DNA from: Leisingera aquaemixtae | Lineage (GTDB): Bacteria; Pseudomonadota; Alphaproteobacteria; Rhodobacterales; Rhodobacteraceae | DNA length: 64,000 bases | Assembly: GCF_019801145.1 (NCBI RefSeq) | Contig: NZ_JAHVJQ010000011.1 | Location: forward strand, 62,001 to 126,000 | Direction of reading: 5' to 3' | Shown here: positions 8,325 through 15,531 of the stretch, one piece after another | How the letters are laid out: each line of letters starts with the position of its first letter | Numbering within the stretch: the stretch's first letter is position 1 | Made by a program: the position numbers and the translations under genes | Notes under the pieces: generated by a model | The model's input: only the letters and a program-made list of their open reading frames with translations | Databases searched by the model: none | What the model was told of the DNA's origin: nothing

Positions 8325-10151
8325 TCATGCGGTCATCCGCTCAATGCCGGGGCTGCCAAGATCGCGGTCCCACATGCGGAAGCGGCCAAGGCTGCCGTTG
8401 AACACCGGTGCCAGGCCGATACCGGCTGCCGCCAGGACCGGCAGCGCGGATGGCGCGGGCGAGGCGGGGAAGGTCTTCCCTTTCTCTGCCAGCTCCAGAA
8501 GCGCCGCCTGGTGGCGGGCGGCAAAGCTGACAGCGGCCTCGGTCCCGGGCGCATAGGCGGATGCTGCGCCGCTGGCCGTGCTGGCGGCACCGGACTGTTC
8601 GCTGAAAACCTGGATCCGGCCGGTTGCCGGGCTGCCGGCGCTCAGATCCGCACGGAGGAAGCTGCCCTGATCAGCCTGCCAGTCGAAGAACCGGGCTGCT
8701 GCACCGGATCCGGTGTCTGCAAGACTCATGCGGCCATCCACGGCGAACGACACCGCTTCCGGCATGGCTGCAGGCAGCACAGAGGTGCGGACGGCCAGCG
8801 TCTCCGCCGCGCGGGCGGCCGGGCTGCCTGCCGTGGGGATGAAGGAGGAGGGGGTGTCTCCCGGTTCAAGCTGGGGGCGGCGGAAGTCCGCATACATGCC
8901 CGGAGTTGCATCATTCCAGACAGGATACATGTTGAAGGACGCTACTGTTCCGGCGGTGAACGTCATTGCCAGCCTGTAGACACCGGGGGATACCAGCTTC
9001 GCCACCGGGGGAAAGAGGGCCGGGGCGGCCGCCAGTTTGGTGAATGTCTCAGTGCTGAAATCAAAGCGGTAGGCGACGGAATCGTTGCCGCCGCTGAACC
9101 CGGTGCCAAAAGCCCTGAAGGTAAACCCGCCGCTGTTGCCCGCACGCACCTCGACCTGCGCGGTATACACGCCTGCGCCGCCGCCGACGTCCCCTCTTTC
9201 GGCTCTGGGGAAGCCGCCTGTGCCATTCGAAGTTATCCGGACGAACCCGCCGGGCACCTCCTCCAGGGTGCTGTTGGGAGAGGCCCAGTTCCCCGCCGGC
9301 GCGTTGGTGTGCCGCAACAGGTTCGCGGCGGCGCTGCTTTCGATCTTAATCCCTGCCGGCGCCCCGTTTTCATACGCGTTGCGGCGCGCCTTGAAGGCCG
9401 GTGAGGCACTGGACGGGACATAGGTCTCGAACCCTGCCCCCAGGGCGTTGTCCGGGTTGTCCGCCATGCCGCCGAGATCGGAGCGGTAGAGCCATTGCGC
9501 CAGAATATCCATCGCCTCGGTGCCGTCCGGATCCGTCACCAGATGCGCTGCCGCGCTTTCTGATACGCCCGCACTCAGCGTGCCGGCCGGCGCGGATTCA
9601 TCCATGGCGAAAGCAATGCTGCAGATGAAGCTGCCGCCGGCCAGCAGCTGGATTTGCGCAAGATGGCCATTGCCCTGGCTGGCAACCGCCCCGTCCTGCA
9701 GGTCGAAAAGGGAAACGCCGTCTGCTCCGGCGCCGTAGCCCGCGGTTGCCATGGCAAGGTAGCGCAGGTTCACCTGCCGGACATGGGCCGCGTAGGTATA
9801 GGTGCCCGCATCCGGCAGCGCCACCCCTGCCCGCAGCGCCTCGGGCGCCCTTGCGCCTGTGCCTGCCGCGGCCGTGAGCCGAGTCGCTGACACCGACGCG
9901 CCGCTTGCGGCGCCCTGCGTCAGATCCCCGGAATGGGCCAGCAGGTTATGCGCCGCCCAGACCAGCTGCCCGGTCTCGCCGGTGAAGGTGCGCAGGCCGG
10001 TGCCGCTGTAGGCGAACATCTCGTCAAAGCTCCTGGCAGCACCCGCCTGAAAGTAGCGGTCCTGCCGGAAGTCCAGGTCGATCAGGGGGGCAGGCGGCGG
10101 CCTGCGGCCCTGCACGGCCTCACCCGTCATTGAAAGGCCGGCGCCCAGCAT
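8325..10151 (-). CDS. Phage/GTA-type spike or adhesin protein, large (608 aa)
   Basis: No enzyme domain is recognisable. After a short N-terminus the protein has phage-receptor-binding-protein features: IDLDFRQDRYF near the start; two segments of the type 'Y/F-x-P-(S/T)-x-x-(S)-P-A' (ETYVPSSASPAFKARR and SSFIPTAGSPAARAAE), which in phage proteins close carbohydrate-binding beta-sandwich domains; and a C-terminal LamG-like end (FNGSLGRFRMWDRDL). It starts at an ATG that shares its A with the TGA of the spike-base gene (TGATG), so the two are translationally coupled. By position and partner it is the likely counterpart of GTA head-spike protein Rcc01080/GhsB, but I cannot show sequence homology to it. 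Confidence 0.6.
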   Translation of the reverse strand: MLGAGLSMTGEAVQGRRPPPAPLIDLDFRQDRYFQAGAARSFDEMFAYSGTGLRTFTGETGQLVWAAHNLLAHSGDLTQGAASGASVSATRLTAAAGTGARAPEALRAGVALPDAGTYTYAAHVRQVNLRYLAMATAGYGAGADGVSLFDLQDGAVASQGNGHLAQIQLLAGGSFICSIAFAMDESAPAGTLSAGVSESAAAHLVTDPDGTEAMDILAQWLYRSDLGGMADNPDNALGAGFETYVPSSASPAFKARRNAYENGAPAGIKIESSAAANLLRHTNAPAGNWASPNSTLEEVPGGFVRITSNGTGGFPRAERGDVGGGAGVYTAQVEVRAGNSGGFTFRAFGTGFSGGNDSVAYRFDFSTETFTKLAAAPALFPPVAKLVSPGVYRLAMTFTAGTVASFNMYPVWNDATPGMYADFRRPQLEPGDTPSSFIPTAGSPAARAAETLAVRTSVLPAAMPEAVSFAVDGRMSLADTGSGAAARFFDWQADQGSFLRADLSAGSPATGRIQVFSEQSGAASTASGAASAYAPGTEAAVSFAARHQAALLELAEKGKTFPASPAPSALPVLAAAGIGLAPVFNGSLGRFRMWDRDLGSPGIERMTA

Positions 10152-10414
10152 CAGTACCACCCCGCGACGGTTGCCGTTGTGCCGGTTGCTTCGACTCCGG
10201 CCGCCGAGAAGGCAAATGTCTCGCCGGAGGCGACCGGATAGACAATGATGGTTCCCGCGGCATCCCGGAGCGCCAGGTCGCCGCCCGAGACAACCCGCAG
10301 CACCCGCGGCCGCACCGGCAGGTCGGTGCCATCTTGGGGAGTGATGGCGAAGTGGGTTGCAGCCGGGCTTTCAAACCCGCGGCGGTGGCTGGCGAACGGA
10401 TCGGTTTGAGGCAT
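10151..10414 (-). CDS. Spike base protein, RCAP_Rcc01079 family
   Basis: Small 87-aa protein of the family named after Rhodobacter capsulatus GTA protein Rcc01079. Features I recognise are an N-terminus placing a short polar leader before FAITPQDGTDLP, the RVLRVVSGGDLALRDAAGT core and the C-terminal ATGTTATVAGWY, matching the family's 'AITPSD..DL...R.LYV...GDL' and 'ATGTTA....LY' layout. CAGGAG precedes the ATG. It is first in a two-gene leftward operon with the 608-aa protein. No other capsid, tail or GTA structural gene is nearby. Family call from memory of the motif, not from a search. Confidence 0.75.
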   Translation of the reverse strand: MPQTDPFASHRRGFESPAATHFAITPQDGTDLPVRPRVLRVVSGGDLALRDAAGTIIVYPVASGETFAFSAAGVEATGTTATVAGWY

Positions 10415-10903
10415 TTGCGTACTCCTGAAATGGCAGGCTTGATGAAACGTGCGTCCCGATTCCTCCGATGGCTGAATGGTGGGATATCCGGGTTAAGGCT
10501 GGAACAACCGGGCGTGCGCCGGATGGCCTTCTGCCGCAACGCTTTGAGAGGCTTGTGCAAAGAACGGTCTCTTCCCTAGCTATCCGGGAGCTGTTTGGCA
10601 TTGGCCAAGAGCGGACAGGGCGCCGCACCTGAACGGGGAACCGCCTTGGCTGGCGCCACCCGGTATCTGACCGCTTCCTGATATCCAGATCGCATCTATA
10701 GATGTCTGTCTGCTATCTGGTACTGTGAGGAGAAAGAGGCGGAGCAGGCATGCCGGTAATATCATTTGCAAACCTCCAGGGCGGGGCGGGTAGCATCGAG
10801 GCTTTCTGCTGGGTGGCAGATGCCAACGGCAGGGGTTTGGTGGACCCCCTTGAGCATGCGGCCGCCTTGCTTGAGAAAGAGCATCTCCGACAGGGCTGAA
10901 GGC
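10415..10903. other. Divergent intergenic region, spike operon / exosortase E
   Basis: 489 bp without a convincing gene. It must hold promoters for the leftward spike operon and the rightward xrtE. At 10683-10722 it contains a long-spaced inverted repeat (TATCCAGAT ... ATCTGGTA) enclosing a 10-bp palindrome ATCTATAGAT (10694-10703), a possible operator. GCTATCTGGTA (10712-10722) also occurs at 8244-8254 on the other side of the spike genes. Confidence 0.4.
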
Positions 10904-12559
10904 ATGTTCATATCCCGCTTTTCAGAGGCCATATTGCAAGCTGTCCTTGGGGAGAGGCGTGTGCTGCAGGCGATGTCTTCAAGGCCGCTCATATTCCGGC
11001 TTGCGGTTTTTGTGATCGTGATGCTGGCCGAAGTGCATGCCATTCAATCTGTTTTGCCCTACAGAGAGGATTTCTCCTGCGCGGAAACCACGGTGCCTGG
11101 CCTGTGCTTCTGGATGGTCCTCTTGCCACGCCGGGTCATTTACGTGGGCCTTGCCCTGGCATCTGCGGCTGCGCTGAAGCCGTCGCTCTGGCAAGCGGCC
11201 CGGTCCGGCCCGGCAGCGGCCTCCTTTGCAAGCCAGAAAGCCGCCTTGCTGCATTTCAGCGGTTTGGCCATGATATTTGTGCCGCTCTGGTGGATCCCGT
11301 TCACGGATTTGGAGGCCCAATTTTCCAAGGTGGCGCCTGCTTTGCTGCTGGGCGCCCTTTGCGCAGCCCTGGGGGCAATGCTGTGGCTCATGCCGCTCAG
11401 GGCTTGGCGGCAATGGCTGTTCGGGAACGGATTGTTCTTGCCGCTCACTCTGGCGGCCATTTTTGCGCTGCCGGAATTTACCGATGCGGCAAGTTTCCTT
11501 TGGGGCGGCAATCAGGTTTTGACCTGGCTTACCTTTGCTGCCGTTGGCCATGTTCTGCTGCTATTCCATGCAGAGGTCACGAGCTTGCCGGAAGAACGCA
11601 TCTTTGCCCTGAACGACTTTGCCGTTCAGGTTGGAAATACATGCTCCGGCATCGAAGGCATTGCTTTGATTGCCCTCTTCGTGGCTGGCTATGCCCTGCT
11701 CTCCGTTGGCACCCTGCGCATGAAACCGTATTGGCTTTTGCTGTTCCCCATCGCCGTTTTACTGAGCTGGGTTTTCAATGTCCTCCGCATTTCCGTGCTG
11801 ATCTGGCTGGGGGCCAATGTCTCGCCCAAGCTGGCGGTGGACGGGTTTCATTCCTATGCCGGCTGGCTTCTGTTCTCGCTGCTGGCCTTTGGGGTTCTGG
11901 CCATCGTCCACAACATGGATTTCTTCCATGAAAGGACCGCCGGCCCCGCCGCCCGGACAGGCCCGCCCCTGGCCGCGGATCCGCTGTTTGCCAGGATCGT
12001 GCCCTTCATCCTGTTCATGATCAGCGGCACGCTCACCCCGCTGATCTGGGAGACCCCCGCCGATGGCTACCCGCTGCGGGTGGCGGCGATGCTGCTGGGG
12101 CTGGCGCTGTTCTGGCCTGCGCTGAAGACCTTCAAATGGCAGGCCGGGCCGCTGGACTGGCTTACCGGCGGCGCGGTGGCGGCGCTGTGGCTCTGGACCG
12201 CCCCGGAGGCCGCCGCCGCCGCCGGGGCGCCCGATCCGTTCTGGATTGCCTGCCGCCTCCTGGGCACGGTGCTGCTGGTGCCGGTGATCGAAGAGCTGTT
12301 CTTCCGCGCCTATGTGCTGGAGCGCATCGCCGGAAGCCCCGCGGCGGCGCCCTGGCGGGCGCTGGCCGGGCTGGCAGTCAGCAGCCTGCTGTTTGCGGCG
12401 CTGCACGACCGCTGGCTGGCAGGCGCCTTGGCGGGGGCGGCCTTCGGGCTGCTGTATCTGCGCAGCCGCCGCCCCGGCGGCGCGGTGCAGGCGCATATGC
12501 TGGCCAACGCCGTCATTGCCGCCGCGGCCCTCGCCGCTGGGGACTTCGGCCTGATCTGA
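10904..12559 (+). CDS. xrtE: Exosortase E/protease fusion (VPEID-CTERM system)
   Basis: Polytopic membrane protein of 551 aa that would cleave and process proteins bearing a VPEID-CTERM tail. The exosortase half has the catalytic triad in canonical contexts: Cys247 in NTCSGIEG, Arg295 in NVLRISVLI and His316 in GFHSYAGW. The C-terminal half is a CPBP-type (Rce1/CAAX-like) intramembrane protease with EELFFR (463-468), His501 and HMLAN (531-535). This two-enzyme fusion defines XrtE. The likely substrate gene lies 1.75 kb downstream. ATG 10904 with GAAGG is preferred; ATG 10973 is an alternative. The 5' half is less GC-rich than its surroundings. Confidence 0.92.
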   Translation: MFISRFSEAILQAVLGERRVLQAMSSRPLIFRLAVFVIVMLAEVHAIQSVLPYREDFSCAETTVPGLCFWMVLLPRRVIYVGLALASAAALKPSLWQAARSGPAAASFASQKAALLHFSGLAMIFVPLWWIPFTDLEAQFSKVAPALLLGALCAALGAMLWLMPLRAWRQWLFGNGLFLPLTLAAIFALPEFTDAASFLWGGNQVLTWLTFAAVGHVLLLFHAEVTSLPEERIFALNDFAVQVGNTCSGIEGIALIALFVAGYALLSVGTLRMKPYWLLLFPIAVLLSWVFNVLRISVLIWLGANVSPKLAVDGFHSYAGWLLFSLLAFGVLAIVHNMDFFHERTAGPAARTGPPLAADPLFARIVPFILFMISGTLTPLIWETPADGYPLRVAAMLLGLALFWPALKTFKWQAGPLDWLTGGAVAALWLWTAPEAAAAAGAPDPFWIACRLLGTVLLVPVIEELFFRAYVLERIAGSPAAAPWRALAGLAVSSLLFAALHDRWLAGALAGAAFGLLYLRSRRPGGAVQAHMLANAVIAAAALAAGDFGLI

Positions 12560-12746
12560 GCGGTTCCGGACCCTCCGGGCCGGCCGGCTGCGTCCGGCTC
12601 AGGCTGGCGCAATCTCTTAAAATTTTCCTAACATGCGCTCTAAAGTGTTGATAATGTGCTAATTTTTGCCACATCCTGACCGCGGTCCGCGCCCAGGGTT
12701 TGCCTACTTAATCTCCAACGCCAGTTTTTGCATTGGAGATCCGACC

Positions 12747-13256
12747 ATGCCGGCACTGAACAACGTATTTTCGGCGGCTGCCTTCGCAGGACACGCCGGT
12801 TCCGCCTTCCGCACCGCCGCAAAGGCCGCCGCCGCGGCTCTGGCACTTGCCGCGCTGCAGCCCGCGGCCGCCGCCGCCCAGCAGACCTATGTGGTGGGCA
12901 GCGACCGCGGCGGCTATCTGCATGACCGGCTGATCGAGCTCAGCAACCTGCAGAAGCGCGGGGTGCGGGTCGAGATCCGCGGCAAGGTCTGCTACTCCAC
13001 CTGCACCATGTTCCTCGGCCTGCCCGGCGCCTGCGTCGATCCCGGCACCACCTTCGGCTTCCACGGCCCCTCGCGCGGCGGCCGCCGCCTGACACAGGAA
13101 AAGTTCGACTATTTCAGCCGGGTGATGGCGCAGTACTACCCGGCGCCCTTGAAGGCCTGGTTCATGGCGGAGGGGCGCAACCGGGTTTCCGGGGTGCACA
13201 AGATCAAGGGCAGCGAGATCATCCGCATGGGGGTGCCGGCCTGCCGCAGCGCCTGA
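12747..13256 (+). CDS. Secreted ClpP/crotonase-fold-like small protein (COG3904-like)
   Basis: A 169-aa protein with a long Ala-rich signal peptide (about residues 1-45). The mature part contains VEIRGKVCYSTCTMFL and then TTFGFHGPSR, an arrangement like the predicted periplasmic ClpP-like proteins of COG3904, where a C-x-S-x-C-T segment precedes a GFH motif. Ser84 would be the nucleophile candidate, flanked by Cys82 and Cys86. GGAG precedes the ATG at 12747. It sits between xrtE and its putative substrate, so a role in surface-protein processing is conceivable but unproven. Confidence 0.7.
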   Translation: MPALNNVFSAAAFAGHAGSAFRTAAKAAAAALALAALQPAAAAAQQTYVVGSDRGGYLHDRLIELSNLQKRGVRVEIRGKVCYSTCTMFLGLPGACVDPGTTFGFHGPSRGGRRLTQEKFDYFSRVMAQYYPAPLKAWFMAEGRNRVSGVHKIKGSEIIRMGVPACRSA

Positions 13257-13380
13257 GCCGCCGCGCTTGCCCCGCGGCGGGCGGGCGGCTATCACCGTCT
13301 GACGGCATTTGCCCCGGCGCGCGGCCCCGCGCCGGGAGTTCGCTGCATCGGGGGGGGGGCCGCCGGGAGGCCTGGCATCC

Positions 13381-14112
13381 GTGCTGTCATCCTTGTTCAA
13401 CAGGTTCTGGCCGGGAGCCCGGTTTGCGGATCCGGCGCCGGCGGTGCCGCTGTGCGTGATCGGCGACGTGCATGGCTGCCTGGAGCTGCTGGAGCATATG
13501 CTGGCGCAGGTGCCGCGGGGCCACCGGATCGTGCTGGCGGGCGATTATACCGACCGCGGCGAGAACAGCGCGGAGGTGCTGCGCTGCCTTAGCGCGCGCC
13601 CGGATCTGACCTGCCTGATGGGCAATCACGAGGCCATGCTGCTGGACTTTTTGCGTGATCCGGTCCGTGCGGGCGGAGTCTGGCTCCGCAATGGCGGGCT
13701 GCAGACGCTGGCCTCCTTCGGCATCTGCGGGGTGCGGCCGCAGATGACGGCAGCGGAACTGCGCGATTGCCGCGGCCAGCTGCAGGCGGCGATGGGGGAG
13801 GGGCTGATTGCCTGGGTGGCCGGGCTGAAGACCTCGGCGCTGTCGGGCAATGTGCTGATGGTGCATGCCGGGGCGGACCCGCGGGCGGCGCCCGATGCGC
13901 AGCCGGAGGAGGTGCTGATGTGGGGGCACCCGGAGTTTTTCCGCACCCCGCGCCGCGACGGCATCTGGGTGGTGCACGGGCACACCATCGTCAGCAGGCC
14001 CGCAGCAGAGCAGGGCCGGATTGCCATCGACACCGGCGCCTATGCCAGCGGGGTGCTGTCGGCGGTCTGCCTGGACGGCGGCGCGCCGCGGTTCCTGCAG
14101 GTGCGCCTCTAG
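13381..14112 (+). CDS. PP2A-type metallophosphatase (serine/threonine protein phosphatase family)
   Basis: Calcineurin-like phosphoesterase with all metal-binding motifs: GDVHG (28-32), GDYTDRG (54-60), GNHE (81-84), a histidine in VHAG (about 161-164) and GHT (200-202). The 243-aa size fits the PrpA/PrpB-like bacterial phosphatases. I use a GTG at 13381 preceded by GGGAGG; the frame is open to a TTG at 13309. It lies between the secreted protein and the VPEID-CTERM gene. The substrate is unknown. Confidence 0.85.
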   Translation: MLSSLFNRFWPGARFADPAPAVPLCVIGDVHGCLELLEHMLAQVPRGHRIVLAGDYTDRGENSAEVLRCLSARPDLTCLMGNHEAMLLDFLRDPVRAGGVWLRNGGLQTLASFGICGVRPQMTAAELRDCRGQLQAAMGEGLIAWVAGLKTSALSGNVLMVHAGADPRAAPDAQPEEVLMWGHPEFFRTPRRDGIWVVHGHTIVSRPAAEQGRIAIDTGAYASGVLSAVCLDGGAPRFLQVRL

Positions 14113-14145
14113 GGGCAGGCCCTGCCAATTTCCCGCCACTGGCCT

Positions 14146-14161
14146 GGCAGGTCTTCTGACT
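14146..14161 (-). other. Isolated B12-box-like sequence (antisense)
   Basis: Read leftward, these 16 bases (AGTCAGAAGACCTGCC) match the conserved 3' box of cobalamin riboswitches. The rest of the riboswitch is not clearly present, and nothing on this strand lies downstream to be controlled. They also form part of a GGCC-rich hairpin. Probably a relic or chance match. Confidence 0.2.
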
Positions 14162-14311
14162 GGCCAGGCCTGCAGCGCCCTGTGCGGTGCATCCCGGAGA
14201 CAGCCGGGCGGCAGAAACACGTCCGGGCGGCTCCGGAAATTGTGCCCGGGCCGGGAAAATGCTAACGGTTGCCGGAAGGCAATTGTAACTCAACCTTTTG
14301 AGGCCAAAGCA

Positions 14312-14575
14312 ATGAAATCTCTTCTGACCGCTGCCGGCACCGCGGTTTTCACCAGCTGCATGACCCTGTCCGCGGCCTTTGCCGCTGGCCGGGGCAATGG
14401 CAATGGCGGCTGGGGCACCGGCAATGGCAACTCCGGCGGCAACGGCTGGAACAACGGCGTCGGCAACCCGCATGGGGTGCCGGAAATCGATGCAAGCGCG
14501 GGCCTGCTGGCAGTTGCGGCGGTTGCGGCGGCCCTGGCGCTGGCCTGGGAAGTGAACCGGCGGCGGCGGGCCTGA
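14312..14575 (+). CDS. VPEID-CTERM sorting-domain protein
   Basis: Predicted substrate of exosortase E. The 87-aa product has a signal peptide (about 1-24, ending SAAFA), a short Gly/Asn/Trp-rich mature segment of about 30 residues (GNGNGGWGTGNGNSGG), then the tripartite sorting tail: VPEID, a hydrophobic helix (ASAGLLAVAAVAAALALAW) and a basic end NRRRR. Start ATG 14312 has GAGG upstream. After processing only a tiny Gly/Asn-rich peptide would remain outside the cell, so it may be a matrix or surface-layer component. The polysaccharide operon starts 165 bp downstream. Confidence 0.92.
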   Translation: MKSLLTAAGTAVFTSCMTLSAAFAAGRGNGNGGWGTGNGNSGGNGWNNGVGNPHGVPEIDASAGLLAVAAVAAALALAWEVNRRRRA

Positions 14576-14739
14576 CGCAGGGTCAGGGCACGAGGCTTCC
14601 GGGCGCTGCCATTTTTCTGCCGCAAATATTTGGAAAACATTACTCAAGTTTTATTTAGATTTGGGTGTATCCATGATGCATTGCGCTCATAAAAAGTGTG
14701 GCCCCTTGCTGAAACGCACTGAATCTCAGGGGGCTGACG

Positions 14740-15426
14740 ATGCATGATCTTGCCTTCACCGCCTCTGCCATGAATGGCGCCGCCGCCAGCCTGCCCCTGT
14801 GCCGGATGCGTTCCGGCTTTTATGGCCGGGCGGGAAAGCGGCTGTTCGATCTCGGGCTGGCGCTGCTGCTGCTGCCGGTTCTGGCGCCGGTGATCCTGCT
14901 GTTATGGGCTGTCGCGCGCCATGACGGCGGGCCGGGTTTCTTCGGCCATACCCGGGTGGGGCGGGACGGCAGGCGGTTCACCTGCTGGAAGATCCGCAGC
15001 ATGGTGGCGGATGCCGAAGCGCAGTTGCAGGCGCATCTGGACTCCAGCCCCGAGGCGGCGGCGGAATGGGCCCGCGGCCACAAGCTGGCCAACGATCCGC
15101 GCATCAGCCGCCTGGGCCATGTCCTGCGCAAGACCAGCCTGGATGAGCTGCCGCAGATCTGGAACGTGCTGAAGGGCGAGATGAGCTTTGTCGGCCCGCG
15201 CCCCGTCGTTGCCGCGGAGCTGGCCAGATACGGCAGCGCCGCCGCCGCCTACCGGGCCCAGACGCCGGGGATCACCGGGCTGTGGCAGGTCTCGGGCCGC
15301 AATGCTGTCAGCTATGACGAACGGGTGGCGCTGGATACGGCCTATCTGGCCCGGCGCAGCTTCTCCCGCGATCTCTGGATCATCGCCCGGACCGGGGCCG
15401 TCATCCTGCGCAGGACCGGCTGCTGA
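14740..15426 (+). CDS. Undecaprenyl-phosphate sugar phosphotransferase (ExoY/WbaP C-domain type)
   Basis: Initiating transferase that would move a sugar-1-phosphate (galactose or glucose) from UDP-sugar to undecaprenyl phosphate. One N-terminal transmembrane helix (about 36-58) precedes the bacterial sugar-transferase domain, with KIRSM, KTSLDELPQIWNVLKGEM and SFVGPRP intact, and TGLWQVSGR near the C-terminus. The 228-aa single-helix form is that of Sinorhizobium ExoY. CAGGGGG precedes the ATG. It heads the assembly block with wzc just downstream. Confidence 0.9.
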   Translation: MHDLAFTASAMNGAAASLPLCRMRSGFYGRAGKRLFDLGLALLLLPVLAPVILLLWAVARHDGGPGFFGHTRVGRDGRRFTCWKIRSMVADAEAQLQAHLDSSPEAAAEWARGHKLANDPRISRLGHVLRKTSLDELPQIWNVLKGEMSFVGPRPVVAAELARYGSAAAAYRAQTPGITGLWQVSGRNAVSYDERVALDTAYLARRSFSRDLWIIARTGAVILRRTGC

Positions 15427-15531
15427 CCCCCGGCGCAGGGCCGCAGGCCTTTCTTCTGAAGGCTGCCCCGTGTATGCGGAATATGATGCGTTCGGCAGGC
15501 GCGCTTCATTAACGACGGTAACCGGGTAGCC

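Noticed and set aside
8325-10414. Prophage remnant
   Set aside because: Only two genes, both intact and coupled, with no integrase, capsid or tail genes and no decay. An orphan spike operon fits better.
13309-13380. Longer phosphatase beginning at TTG 13309
   Set aside because: The extra 24 residues are Arg/Gly/Pro-rich and precede a GTG with a good GGGAGG site.
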